Part shown: one piece after another, positions 55,683 to 64,000 of the stretch
Layout: each line of letters starts with the position of its first letter
Position numbering within the stretch: position 1 is the first letter of the stretch
Source of the DNA: Acidobacteriaceae bacterium
GTDB taxonomy: Bacteria; Acidobacteriota; Terriglobia; Terriglobales; Acidobacteriaceae
Reading direction: 5' to 3'
DNA length: 64,000 nt
Assembly (NCBI GenBank): GCA_025355505.1
Contig: JANXZM010000029.1
Span: 1 to 64,000, forward strand
Program-made: the position numbers and the translations under genes
Notes under the pieces: generated by a model
What the model was told of the DNA's origin: nothing
The model's database searches: none
Seen by the model: only the letters and a program-made list of their open reading frames with translations

Positions 55683-56339
55683 ATGGCGAATGATCCCACC
55701 ACGCAACCAGCAGCGGCATCTGCCTGGCAGGCGAAGCAGGTTTACGCGATGGCGGTAATCTGCCTCGTAGTGGGGCTGGCGATCGGATACCTGTTCCACG
55801 GCTCGCAATCGCCTGGGGCGCCGGCACAGCTTGCGGCCAAAGCCGCGGTTGCCGCGCCTGCAGGCCATATGGGTGGAAAGATGCCGAGCCTTGAACAAAT
55901 GAAGCAGATGGCCGACAAAAAAGCAGCGCCGCTGCTCGATAAGCTGAAGGGCGACCCGAACAACAGCGATCTGCTCGTCCAGGTCGGAAACATCTACAAA
56001 TCTACCCACCAGTTTAAGGACGCGGCCGGCTACTTCGACAAAGCATTGCAGGTCGATCCGAAACATGTCGCCATTCGCACCGAGCTGGCTTCGTGCCTGT
56101 ACTACAACGGCGATGTGGATGGAGCGATCAGCCAACTCCAGCAGGCGCTGCACTATGACCCGAAGGATGCCAACGCGCTGTTCAACCTCGGCATGATGAA
56201 GTGGCAAGGAAAACAGGACAGCAAGGCAGCAGTGGCGGCTTGGCAGGAATTGCTGAAATCGAATCCGCAATTGAGCGCAGATCGCAAAGCCACGGTACTG
56301 AAACTGATGGCCGACGTCAGGATGCAGGGCAAGAGCTAG
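55683..56339 (+). CDS. Membrane-anchored TPR protein
   Basis: A 218-residue protein with one membrane helix (about 20-40: VYAMAVICLVVGLAIGYLF), an Ala/Pro-rich linker, and three to four TPR units (about 85-210) such as GDVDGAISQLQQALHYDPKD. The layout resembles the TPR domain of the cytochrome c maturation protein CcmI/NrfG, which binds apocytochromes. With so many cytochromes nearby, a role in their assembly is plausible but not shown. It has a paralogue immediately downstream. Confidence 0.82.
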   Translation: MANDPTTQPAAASAWQAKQVYAMAVICLVVGLAIGYLFHGSQSPGAPAQLAAKAAVAAPAGHMGGKMPSLEQMKQMADKKAAPLLDKLKGDPNNSDLLVQVGNIYKSTHQFKDAAGYFDKALQVDPKHVAIRTELASCLYYNGDVDGAISQLQQALHYDPKDANALFNLGMMKWQGKQDSKAAVAAWQELLKSNPQLSADRKATVLKLMADVRMQGKS

Positions 56340-56410
56340 CGGAGTCGTTGAGTCATTGAGGTAATGAATTGTTGATTCACTGACCAAATGATTCGAAGGA
56401 GCACTGAGCA

Positions 56411-57100
56411 ATGACGGATACAAAACAAGCAACTTCAACTTTTACTTCTTTCGAGCAATGGACAAGCGTGCAGGCGTACACGTTGGCGGTCATCTGCCTG
56501 CTGGTGGGAATCGCCGGCGGATGGTTTATCCGTGGATCGCAGAGTCCAGCGGCCGCTGCGGCGGAGATGGCGAGCGCACCGGTGCCGGCTATGGGGAATG
56601 CAAACGCGGGCGTCCAAACTCCAACTCCGGCTGAGATGCAGAAAATAGCCGACACGCAAGCTCTACCGTTGATCGCGAAGCTCAAGGCCGACCCGGCCAA
56701 CGCCGGACTTCTGGAAAATATAGGGAACGTCTATTACGACGCCCAGCAGTTCCCCACAGCCATCGATTACTACCAGCGCGCGCTGAAGGTGCAGCCCGCC
56801 AACACTGGCGTTCGCACCGACATGGCGACCGCCTATTGGTATACCGGCAACGCCGATGCTGCCATCGCAGAATTCCAGAAATCGCTTTCTTACGAGCCGA
56901 ACAAGCCCAACACGTTGTTCAATCTGGGCATCGTCCAGTGGCAGGGCAAGATGGATATCGACAAAGCTGTCGCCACCTGGCAGAAGTTGTTGGACACGAA
57001 TCCAAACTATGAAGCCAAAGACAAGGTTCTGGAACTGATGGCTCAGGCGAAGAAGCATTCAGGTGTCAAGCCCGGGACGACGGCAAAGCCGTTGCAATAG
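56411..57100 (+). CDS. Membrane-anchored TPR protein, paralogue
   Basis: A 229-residue protein with the same plan as the gene before it: a membrane helix at about 21-40 (YTLAVICLLVGIAGGWFIRG), a low-complexity linker, and TPR units (GNADAAIAEFQKSLSYEPNK). The two share RGSQSP/HGSQSP, NLGMMKWQGK/NLGIVQWQGK and other stretches, so they arose by tandem duplication. They are 71 bp apart and are probably co-transcribed. Confidence 0.82.
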   Translation: MTDTKQATSTFTSFEQWTSVQAYTLAVICLLVGIAGGWFIRGSQSPAAAAAEMASAPVPAMGNANAGVQTPTPAEMQKIADTQALPLIAKLKADPANAGLLENIGNVYYDAQQFPTAIDYYQRALKVQPANTGVRTDMATAYWYTGNADAAIAEFQKSLSYEPNKPNTLFNLGIVQWQGKMDIDKAVATWQKLLDTNPNYEAKDKVLELMAQAKKHSGVKPGTTAKPLQ

Positions 57101-57111
57101 ATTCGTATCAG

Positions 57112-57137
57112 GGCATCGCTTTAGCTTTAGCGATGCC
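57112..57137. repeat. Stem-loop after the TPR genes
   Basis: GGCATCGCT and AGCGATGCC form a perfect 9-bp stem around an 8-base loop. There is no T-tract. It may slow or end transcription, or be a dispersed palindrome like that at 314-325. The region 57138-57340 shows no gene. Confidence 0.5.
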
Positions 57138-57340
57138 GGAAGTTCTTCAAAATCACACGCCTCTTTAGGGGTTGGATCCCCTTGCTGCACTTCCGGAAGC
57201 TACTTCCGCGGGTTTCCCTAGCCAGTCCCGAGCGATGCTTGGAGGCTTCAACCTTGAAATTGGGATAGACAAGAAAGGCGGGCACCGCGCCCAGCATTAT
57301 GCCCCAACAAAGATCGTCATTGCCGGAATGCTCTGCGGCT

Positions 57341-59275
57341 CTACATTTTTATGGTCCACTTGGGCTTCCCCATCTTGGCAGCGCCGACCGAGCCATCCGC
57401 ATTGTGGGCAACCGCGTGGCACATCAGCGTGCACGAGTTGGAACCACGGTTGTAGGCAATCGGAGCGCCGTTATTTTCTCCGACTACGTTCGCGTCAAAA
57501 TTCACCAGCCGCTCTCCGCTGATGCTCGGGGAATTTGCTCCCATACCATGGGCCGTGTGGCATACCGAGCAACTGAAGCCCTCCTCCGACACATGCTTGC
57601 TGTGCAGTGGCCAACTCGTATTGCCTACAATCTGCGTCAGGTCGTGACACTTCGCGCACATAGCATACGGCCCGGTGAAGGTCAGGTCGGGAGTGGGAAA
57701 AAGGTTCGTGACCACTCCACCCGGCGCCGCAGCCTGGCTGAATTGATAGTTGCGTTCGAGGATGTGCGAGTTGTTCGATCCGTGCGGACCGTTCGGGCCG
57801 GTGCCTCCGAACTCGCGATTGTCGTCGCTGTTGTGGCAATCGGTGCAGAAGATGCGCGTTCCCATCACGCGCGCAGACGCCGTTCCATTCTGATTCAGCA
57901 GGTTCAGCAGGAGGCTGGGCTGCGGCAGGGGACTGGTTCGATCATGGGTCACAGGGTGGCTCGACGTTGCCGTCGCAGCGAATTCCGGAATAATGTTCAG
58001 CGGATCTGGTGCCGACGCCACTCGCGTTGGCGCATACCCGTAGATGATCAGCCGCTGCTTGCCCGTGCTCGTGCCGTGGCAGCGCAGACAATTTTCATAC
58101 TGATTGATCGCCGGAGTAAGAATGGTGACACCATCCAGTGTGCTGATTCCGGTAACACCCGTCTGCGAAGGACGTAACGTTGGCGGCGCGGTAAATTGCG
58201 TCGTCTGGTTGGAGGCATGAGCGTTGTGGCAATCGACGCACGTGGTATGACGATTGTTGTTCAACAACGCCGCTTCCGCAGCATCGTGGAAGTTATTCCC
58301 GGAGGGCAAAGGATGGCCGGTCTTCGCCACCTCGGCCATAATGTTCAGCGGCGCGGGCGACAAGTACGTGCCCCCGTTGTGACACGTCATGCAATCCTGC
58401 GTCACTGGATCGTTTGCCGGCGCCGCAGGCGTGGCCGGGCGCAGCAGCCGTCCCGGCGCAACCGCGTCGTGCGACATGTGGCAGGAGTTGCACGCATTCA
58501 CTCCGACCGTCGGATAAGAACCCACGTGACCATCCGGTGAAACCTGGTTGGTCGCGGTCTGATGAACACTTCCCGTAAAACCTGCCAACGGGTTGACCTT
58601 CCCTTGCACCACTCGGTTCGGATCATGACAGGCCAGACACATCTGCGCGTTCGAGCTGTCCCGGACCAGAAAATTCTGCGCCATCCGGTCGATCCCCTGC
58701 ACATGAGGACTGTGACAACTGGTGCACTCGATATTGCCGTTCACGAGCTTCACCGCACCCGTAGGATCGGCGGTCTTGCCCTGCGACACCAGCGACGCCA
58801 CCAGATTAGGCGCGTCTTTCATTGGAGTCACCAGACTGAAAGGGTGCGAACCGGTCAACGTCGTTCCGAAGGAATCGACGCTATTCAATGCTCCGATCGT
58901 AGGCAGCGGACCATAGGCCGCCGACTGTCCCACTCCCACCGTGCCATCATGACAACTCAGGCAGAGACTGCTGGTGATTCCAAGCGTCGGCTGGGTGTTG
59001 CCTTGCTGGGAATAGGTCGTGCTGTTGTAGGGCGTGTAGGATTTCGTCGACAACTTCTGGTTCCACAGGGGCGTGACGCCTCCTAGTCCGCTGTGAGGAG
59101 CGTGACAGAAAGTGCAACCAAGACTTCCCTGAGAATAGACCGACGCTCCACTCGCCGCCGTCAGGTTATGCATGCCCAACACATCGCCGTTCACCTGCGC
59201 CGCGGCGAAACCATGCGCCAGGATCATCAGCCCGAATATCGTGCAAGCCAGCGACGGGATCTTCTTCACTTTCAC
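57341..59275 (-). CDS. Exported dodecaheme c-type cytochrome
   Basis: A 644-residue periplasmic or outer-surface cytochrome. A signal peptide ends near AAAQ. Eleven CxxCH sites are seen: CTFCH, CLSCH, CTSCH, CLACH, CNSCH, CMTCH, CVDCH, CLRCH, CTDCH, CAKCH, CSVCH. A twelfth site is CTLMCH, a Cx3CH variant, near the C-terminus. The many CxxCH with SPH, APH and MSH continuations belong to the doubled-CxxCH type. GTG start overlaps the NHL gene stop by 4 bp. It is the last gene of a barrel-propeller-cytochrome unit and probably works with those proteins at the outer membrane. Confidence 0.92.
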   Translation of the reverse strand: MKVKKIPSLACTIFGLMILAHGFAAAQVNGDVLGMHNLTAASGASVYSQGSLGCTFCHAPHSGLGGVTPLWNQKLSTKSYTPYNSTTYSQQGNTQPTLGITSSLCLSCHDGTVGVGQSAAYGPLPTIGALNSVDSFGTTLTGSHPFSLVTPMKDAPNLVASLVSQGKTADPTGAVKLVNGNIECTSCHSPHVQGIDRMAQNFLVRDSSNAQMCLACHDPNRVVQGKVNPLAGFTGSVHQTATNQVSPDGHVGSYPTVGVNACNSCHMSHDAVAPGRLLRPATPAAPANDPVTQDCMTCHNGGTYLSPAPLNIMAEVAKTGHPLPSGNNFHDAAEAALLNNNRHTTCVDCHNAHASNQTTQFTAPPTLRPSQTGVTGISTLDGVTILTPAINQYENCLRCHGTSTGKQRLIIYGYAPTRVASAPDPLNIIPEFAATATSSHPVTHDRTSPLPQPSLLLNLLNQNGTASARVMGTRIFCTDCHNSDDNREFGGTGPNGPHGSNNSHILERNYQFSQAAAPGGVVTNLFPTPDLTFTGPYAMCAKCHDLTQIVGNTSWPLHSKHVSEEGFSCSVCHTAHGMGANSPSISGERLVNFDANVVGENNGAPIAYNRGSNSCTLMCHAVAHNADGSVGAAKMGKPKWTIKM

Positions 59276-60405
59276 GGTTTCCTCCCGTCCGCCGGTTGGG
59301 CGATGCCGTAGTAGTGAAATACCTGTACCCGCCGGTTAAAAGAATCCACGATGTAGATGCGATCCTGGTGGTCGATCTGCAGTCCGGTCGGCAGTTGAAA
59401 CTCCCCGGGCCCCGTCCCTCTCTGACCAAAGTAATAAAGCAAGCGGCCCTCGTGGTCGAAGACCTGTACCATGCCCAACTGTCCGTCGACTACATAAAGA
59501 TGCGCTTCGGAATCGAAGCCAATCCCCTTTGGACGGAACATCCATCCTGCCCCGTCTCCAACCTTGCCGATGGCATAGCGGAACGCGCCCGACCGATCGA
59601 GCACCTGCACCCGAAAATTCATGGCGTCGACCACCACCAGGTCTGGCCCGTTCAGCCGCAACTCAGTCGGGAAATTGAACTCGCCCTCTCCCGTGCCCGT
59701 CTTTCCAATGGTCTGGAGCACGCTGCCCTGCATGTCCATCATGAAGATCTTGTTGCGCAGCGTATCGGTCACATAGATGCGCTGCCTCGCGGAATCCACT
59801 GCGATTCCAGTGGGACGCTTAAAATATCCCTCGCCGCCTTTCAGGCTCCCGATGGCGCGCCGAAACTTACCGTTCGCATCGAACACGAACACTTTGCCAG
59901 TCTGTGAATCGGTGACGTAGATGTTGTCTTGCGCGTCGACCGCCACGCACTGCGGCGTGAGCATCGGATCTTTGCCGGCGTCGCGCCGCGTAATGAATTT
60001 ATATTTCTGCTGGGTAAAATCGAAGACGTGAACTCCGGCAGCGCCCACGTCGGTGACGAGGATGCGTCCGCGCGAGTCGGTGACCACGCTGTACGGACTC
60101 ACCAGATAGTGGAAGTCCGGTTGGCCCGCGATCACGTCCACCACCCGCGTCCAGAAGCTGCGCTTGGGCTTGACCTGGCGCTCTAGGCTGAAGCTGCGCT
60201 CAAAGGAAAGTTTGCGCCCGCCGTCGAGCAGCAAATCCGGCGGCGGCGGGCTGAGTGTTTCCTTCGAACGCTTGGAAGCCGCAGCAGGCGTGGCCAGCAG
60301 AAACGCCAGGCCGGCAACGGCCAGTCCCGCGCAAAACACCGATTTGCGCAATGCCGACTTACCCCGCACTGTTTTGCCCCGCACGGTTAGAAGAAGTCGA
60401 ACCAT
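59272..60405 (-). CDS. NHL-repeat beta-propeller protein
   Basis: A 377-residue exported protein (N-terminal segment VFCAGLAVAGLAFLLATPAA). About six NHL-type blades cover residues 95-370, with repeated units such as RPTGIAVDSARQRIYVTDTL, FPTELRLNGPDLVVVDAMN and QLPTGLQIDHQDRIYIVDSF. NHL propellers are found in operons of multiheme cytochromes in Geobacter and related groups, possibly as assembly or contact proteins. Its gene overlaps both neighbours: 4 bp with the cytochrome and 19 bp with the barrel gene. No catalytic signature is seen. Confidence 0.9.
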   Translation of the reverse strand: MVRLLLTVRGKTVRGKSALRKSVFCAGLAVAGLAFLLATPAAASKRSKETLSPPPPDLLLDGGRKLSFERSFSLERQVKPKRSFWTRVVDVIAGQPDFHYLVSPYSVVTDSRGRILVTDVGAAGVHVFDFTQQKYKFITRRDAGKDPMLTPQCVAVDAQDNIYVTDSQTGKVFVFDANGKFRRAIGSLKGGEGYFKRPTGIAVDSARQRIYVTDTLRNKIFMMDMQGSVLQTIGKTGTGEGEFNFPTELRLNGPDLVVVDAMNFRVQVLDRSGAFRYAIGKVGDGAGWMFRPKGIGFDSEAHLYVVDGQLGMVQVFDHEGRLLYYFGQRGTGPGEFQLPTGLQIDHQDRIYIVDSFNRRVQVFHYYGIAQPADGRKP

Positions 60406-62228
60406 CTGGTCATCCCGACAAAATACGCCGTGTTGTTGACGGGCGCGCCGATTGCACTGATGCCTTGCGTAAACCGGGTATATCCGGCCTGCAGCCCGAT
60501 CCGTCTCAGATGGTACTGCAACTGGGCGTTGAAGATTTCCGTATTGTTGTGCGAGTTCGTGGCTGAGATGGTATTGCTGATCGCGCGACTGAAGCTTCCC
60601 GAAATCGAGAGCCGCCTCAGCGGTGTTACCGAGACGCCGCCGCCATAAGCCGATCCGCTGAAGAGGATGAAATCATTGAGTCCGGGCGTTGGGTTGGGAT
60701 TGATCAACCCTCCAGCTCCCAGCAGTGAAACCCCGCTGGATTTTGAAAACAGAGCGTTGACCGCCAGCCTCCGCACGCTCAGCGAACTGGAATATCCCTC
60801 GCTGTAAGTGCTGGTGCCCTGATAGTTAGAAAGTCCGCTGTGCGATCCGTTGAACGCCGCCGTCCACTGCATGCCCCCTGGCAAACGGCGATGCAGGTTG
60901 GCGCTGTAGTTGTAGTAGGAAGTTGTGTAAGTAATCAGCAGTGTCTGCACGTTCTGCGCATAGCTGAACTGGCCCGACGTTTGCCACCGTCCGAACTGGC
61001 GAAAGAAGTTCACATTGCCCACGAATCCCAGCGCGTTTTGGCCTTGGCCGTTCGAACTGTCGATGACCGAAGCGGAAAAGGTGAACATGTCGAACAGCCG
61101 CTTGCCGTAGTTCACCGTCCCGCTCAAGTACTCGCCGGTGTAGCTCTTCCCGAAGTAGTGTTGCTCGTAATAAGTGGCCTGCGCCGACGCCGAGAGAAAG
61201 TTTGTGAAACTATAGCTCGCTCCGCCACCCAGTGTGGAGGAATACGATCCCGACCCCAAGTTGAGTCCGGGCGGTGGCGGCCCGTTGCCGCCGAGATTCT
61301 GCGCCAGGTAACCCGACAAATTGTTCGTGTAGTTCTGCGTGACATTCAAGCTCAGCTTCTTCGTGGGGTGAAAACTGGCATTCGTAGTTTCCGTGCTGTT
61401 GGTGTAGTTCGAGGTATTCGCGTTCCGCCCCCCGTTCGATCGGTAATCGCTGCTGGCGGTGGCCCGGCTGTAGCTGGCAGAGAAGAATCCGTGCAGCGGC
61501 AGATTGTGCTGTCCGCTGAATCCGAAATCGTGACCGCTTGACTCCTGTATCGCTTCTTGCTGGCCCGCCAGAAAATCGGGGAATTTCGAGTTCAGGCTGT
61601 TGTGATTAAAAAACCCGGTAAGGCGGAAGCCCGAAATCTGGTATCCCGTATGCACATTGAACAGGCGCGTGCTGGAATTGCTTTCCGCGCTGGTGCCATA
61701 GATCGTGCTATGGCCGCCTCCTTGCGAATACCCAACCGACAGCGTGGGCCAGTGCGGCATCAATGCGCTCCAGTTGATCCCAAAACCTTGCGCCTTGCCG
61801 TAAGTCGTAAAGTTCGGTTGCCCGGCCAATCCGAACGTGCCGGTGCTGTTGGTGTTGTAGTGGTAACTGAACGAGCCTGGAAAGTTGCTGCCCGTGAAAA
61901 AATTCGCCGTAGCGTTGCCCCCGCTTGCACCGGTAATGGATTGATAGCTGGAGTTAGCCCGCGACTGGTTGTAGTAGGGGTGCGCCGTGAACGAAAGGAA
62001 TCTGGGATTGTAGTAGGAGCCCGAGATCTCGCCATCGAGTTCAAAGTTAAGCCCGTGGTTGGACGAGACCTGGTCACCATAGGCCCCGTTATACCCGAAG
62101 GCGAACAAAGCCCCAGCATTCAGCTTGGTATTCTCGCCGATTGAAAGTTGCTGCGGTTGCTGCTGCGCAGTCGCTAGCTGAGCCATCACCAGAACCGTCA
62201 GCGCGATGATGCGATTCGCGACCTTCAT
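60387..62228 (-). CDS. Outer-membrane beta-barrel protein
   Basis: A 613-residue protein with a signal peptide (VLVMAQLATAQ). It is followed by a long run of alternating polar/hydrophobic strands rich in Ser, Asn, Tyr and Gly, and it ends with Phe (MTRWFDFF), as outer-membrane barrels do. It is large enough for 20 or more strands. It lacks the CxxC and other marks of MtrB. Its coupling to an NHL propeller and a 12-heme cytochrome suggests the pore part of an electron conduit. It is not an obvious TonB receptor: no plug domain is seen. Confidence 0.85.
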   Translation of the reverse strand: MKVANRIIALTVLVMAQLATAQQQPQQLSIGENTKLNAGALFAFGYNGAYGDQVSSNHGLNFELDGEISGSYYNPRFLSFTAHPYYNQSRANSSYQSITGASGGNATANFFTGSNFPGSFSYHYNTNSTGTFGLAGQPNFTTYGKAQGFGINWSALMPHWPTLSVGYSQGGGHSTIYGTSAESNSSTRLFNVHTGYQISGFRLTGFFNHNSLNSKFPDFLAGQQEAIQESSGHDFGFSGQHNLPLHGFFSASYSRATASSDYRSNGGRNANTSNYTNSTETTNASFHPTKKLSLNVTQNYTNNLSGYLAQNLGGNGPPPPGLNLGSGSYSSTLGGGASYSFTNFLSASAQATYYEQHYFGKSYTGEYLSGTVNYGKRLFDMFTFSASVIDSSNGQGQNALGFVGNVNFFRQFGRWQTSGQFSYAQNVQTLLITYTTSYYNYSANLHRRLPGGMQWTAAFNGSHSGLSNYQGTSTYSEGYSSSLSVRRLAVNALFSKSSGVSLLGAGGLINPNPTPGLNDFILFSGSAYGGGVSVTPLRRLSISGSFSRAISNTISATNSHNNTEIFNAQLQYHLRRIGLQAGYTRFTQGISAIGAPVNNTAYFVGMTRWFDFF

Positions 62229-62485
62229 GGACCTGCTACCCTTCCCGCTAGATGCTAAAAACCCGGGGTCAACTTAACCTCATAAAGGGCAAAGCGATTG
62301 CCAAAGATTCCGATCGAAGAATGCCGATACAATATTGAAAATAAAGGTGTTATCGCGACTAAAAAGGGGCTGCGGACGACGCAGACTACGATAGTGCGGC
62401 ATATCACCCGCCAGAGGTGTCGAAACACTCAATAGATGGGAGACTGGGCGGAAAATGTCGGTCCCTAGCGTTCTAAATTACACAT

Positions 62486-62568
62486 TGTCATCCTGAGCGA
62501 AGCGAAGGACCTATGCATTCCAGCGCTGCGGGCAAGTGCATAGGTCCTTCGCTTCGCTCAGGATGACA
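62486..62568. repeat. Palindromic repeat (MITE/REP-like), copy 2
   Basis: A perfect 32-bp inverted repeat (62486-62517 and 62537-62568) encloses a 19-base loop. The first 28 or so bases of each arm are those of the 16873-16947 copy. It lies between the PpiC-like gene and the barrel gene, in the otherwise gene-free 62229-62597 region. Confidence 0.92.
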
Positions 62569-62597
62569 AGTGAACTAACGCTGCCAATCGATGAGAC

Positions 62598-63620
62598 TTA
62601 GCTCACTTCGATCTTCGCTTTAGCGCGCAGTTGTTTGGCCAGGCCCGAACGCAGCTTCTCGTACTTTCTTTTCTGCAACTCCACCTTCAGATCGACTTTC
62701 ACTTCTTCCAGACTCTTTTTCTTGGACGGGTTGTGAGTAGTCATGCGGACGACGGTGTAGGCCGACTCAATCTGGATCAATCCACTGACTTGCCCGGGCT
62801 GCATGGCGGAGAAAGCTTTCAAAATCTGGGGCGGCAACTTGTCGCGCCCGATGACTTTGTGGTCCCCCATATTCACCCGGAAATCGTCTTCCGAAATTTT
62901 TTCCGCGATCAGTCCGAAATCCTGATAGCTCTTGGTCGCCTTTGCCTGGCGCAACCCATCTTGGGCTTTCTTCTGTGCTTCTGTGGCCTGCGTCGCGGTC
63001 GGCTTCAACGGCGGCACCACGGAAATACTCTGGAAGCTGAACGATTCCGGCTGCGTGTATTTCGCCGCGTTCTTGTCGTAATACGCCTTCACCTCGGCCA
63101 GCGATACCGCCGACCGGTTCTCCACGTCGCTCTTCATGACTTGCTCGATCAGTAGCGAGCGCTTCATCTGTTGGCGCAGTTGCTGCTCCGAGCCGTGCAT
63201 TTCCGCTTGCAGATATTGTTGGTACTGGTCGGGACTGTTGAACTGCTTTTTGAACTCAGCTTCCGCGCGATTAAGCTTCTCTGGCGGAACGGTTAGCTTG
63301 CGCCGCACCCCTTCCTGGTACACCAGCTCCTCGAAAATGATCATTTCCAGCGCGCCCTGGCGGATGGCGGCTTCCTGTGCCTTGGGGAATCCGTTGTGCT
63401 GCTGGGCATAAGGGAAGATGGCGTACATCTCACGCAGCAGGTCGCGATCGGTGAGTACGGCGCCGTTCACGCGCGCCACCGGTTTGTCGCTTACCTGGAG
63501 CGCTGGCGCCTGTGAAGCGGTCGTGCTCGCGACGGCCGTTGGGGCATGGGAGGCGATTTGAGCCGAAGCCGCTGAGGCCAGTACCAGAAGCAATGCGCAG
63601 ATTGGGAGTTTGTGCTTCAT
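62598..63620 (-). CDS. PpiC/SurA-like peptidyl-prolyl isomerase
   Basis: A 340-residue periplasmic chaperone. A signal peptide ends near ASAQ. The SurA-type N-terminal domain (about 55-160) reads VARVNGAVLTDRDLLREMYA. The parvulin domain (about 165-285) contains SFQSISVVPPLK and DFGLIAEKISEDD to MQPGQVSGLIQIESAYTVVR. Such isomerases help outer-membrane barrels and exported multiheme proteins fold. It lies between a multiheme cytochrome gene and the barrel gene, both possible clients. ATG at 63618-63620 begins the signal peptide. Confidence 0.9.
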   Translation of the reverse strand: MKHKLPICALLLVLASAASAQIASHAPTAVASTTASQAPALQVSDKPVARVNGAVLTDRDLLREMYAIFPYAQQHNGFPKAQEAAIRQGALEMIIFEELVYQEGVRRKLTVPPEKLNRAEAEFKKQFNSPDQYQQYLQAEMHGSEQQLRQQMKRSLLIEQVMKSDVENRSAVSLAEVKAYYDKNAAKYTQPESFSFQSISVVPPLKPTATQATEAQKKAQDGLRQAKATKSYQDFGLIAEKISEDDFRVNMGDHKVIGRDKLPPQILKAFSAMQPGQVSGLIQIESAYTVVRMTTHNPSKKKSLEEVKVDLKVELQKRKYEKLRSGLAKQLRAKAKIEVS

Positions 63621-63659
63621 AGTTCCTCGCTTGCTGAATTCTTTCGAAAACTGAATCCG

Positions 63660-63688
63660 AAAAAAAAGGGGAGAGAAATTCTCTCCCC
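63660..63688 (-). terminator. Rho-independent terminator of the multiheme gene
   Basis: Read on the minus strand, GGGGAGAG and CTCTCCCC form a perfect 8-bp stem around AATTT and are followed by a run of seven or eight T. It lies 20 bp after the cytochrome stop, so the PpiC-like gene has a different promoter or is reached by readthrough. Confidence 0.88.
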
Positions 63689-63709
63689 CATTCTTGTAGC
63701 ACGCGATTT

Positions 63710-64000
63710 CTACTGGAAGACCGTGGTGATGTTGTTGGTATTGTTGGCTTCGTTCGCCTCGCCAAAGTGGCACTGGCGGCAGAACTGCGTCGTCGAAGGC
63801 GCATTCGTGCTAGCGACCGTGTTGATGTTCGGGTTGTAGGGGCCGTTTACGAAGAAGTAGGTGGCATAGTACTTGCCGCCGCCATCATTCGCGATCGGGC
63901 TCTTGGTGCTGGACGCGTAGACAGTCATTACGTGCTGGTTGTGGCAGGTGGTGCACAGCACGTAGGGTTTGTTGGAGCCGTCGATACCGAACTGCGGGCC
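63710..64000 (-). CDS. Multiheme cytochrome, C-terminal part (runs off the window)
   Basis: The last 96 residues of a c-type cytochrome whose start lies beyond the right edge. Two heme sites are visible, CTTCH in VLCTTCHNQHVM and CRQCH in QFCRQCHFGEANE. The tail is Asn/Thr-rich. It is followed by a strong terminator and the PpiC-like gene. Its size and heme number cannot be known from this window. It is probably another component of the outer-surface cytochrome set. Confidence 0.85.
   Translation of the reverse strand, partial: GPQFGIDGSNKPYVLCTTCHNQHVMTVYASSTKSPIANDGGGKYYATYFFVNGPYNPNINTVASTNAPSTTQFCRQCHFGEANEANNTNNITTVFQ

Noticed and set aside
60387-62228. TonB-dependent receptor
   Set aside because: There is no plug domain or TonB box; only barrel-like strands are seen.

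Overview
The window looks like a chromosomal segment of an uncultured Acidobacteriota, probably close to Koribacter or Sulfotelmatobacter-type soil lineages. This rests on the moderately high GC, the two ECF sigma/anti-sigma pairs, the many dispersed GC-rich intergenic repeats, and protein types I associate with that phylum. It is an inference from content; there is no rRNA, and I saw no tRNA, CRISPR array, prophage or replication origin.

Left part (0.4-26.5 kb) is mostly housekeeping. It holds a SigK/RskA-like pair; a cinA-thpR-plsY-gpsA run (phospholipid precursor and RNA/nucleotide repair genes); a polyamine block (agmatine deiminase, N-carbamoylputrescine amidase, a deoxyhypusine-synthase homologue and pyruvoyl arginine decarboxylase); a second ECF sigma with a zinc-finger anti-sigma; a TPR/SLT lytic transglycosylase; lspA; ileS; a TonB protein; murI; a fused glutamate formiminotransferase-cyclodeaminase; and two short-chain dehydrogenases.

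Middle part (26.7-35.7 kb) carries a 2.1-kb IS1595-type unit with two passenger reading frames and a transposase broken by one amber codon. It is flanked by a 14-bp direct repeat. Next come a secreted protein, a DUF885 protein, and a glucokinase plus sugar-porter pair.

Right part (35.8-64 kb) is an electron-transfer island and the most interesting section. It starts with a monoheme cytochrome fused to an outer-membrane barrel (Cyc2-like layout) and a cupredoxin. A long + strand run follows: FAD/Fe-S oxidoreductase, Rieske protein, split cytochrome b, 8-heme cytochrome, heme lipoprotein, unknown secreted protein, monoheme cytochrome, NapC/NirT-like cytochrome, and a 13-heme cytochrome fused to a b-type membrane domain. 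Then come a Crp/Fnr regulator, a PAS histidine kinase-receiver hybrid, a YwiC-like membrane protein and two membrane-anchored TPR proteins. On the minus strand at the end are a partial multiheme cytochrome, a SurA/PpiC-like isomerase, an outer-membrane barrel, an NHL propeller and a 12-heme cytochrome. Palindromes of the form TGTGAT-N4-ATCACA or close variants lie upstream of several of these genes, and the Crp/Fnr recognition helix has the residues expected for GTGA half-sites. I infer a co-regulated system that moves electrons between the quinone pool and the cell exterior. Its direction (metal oxidation or reduction) cannot be decided from sequence.
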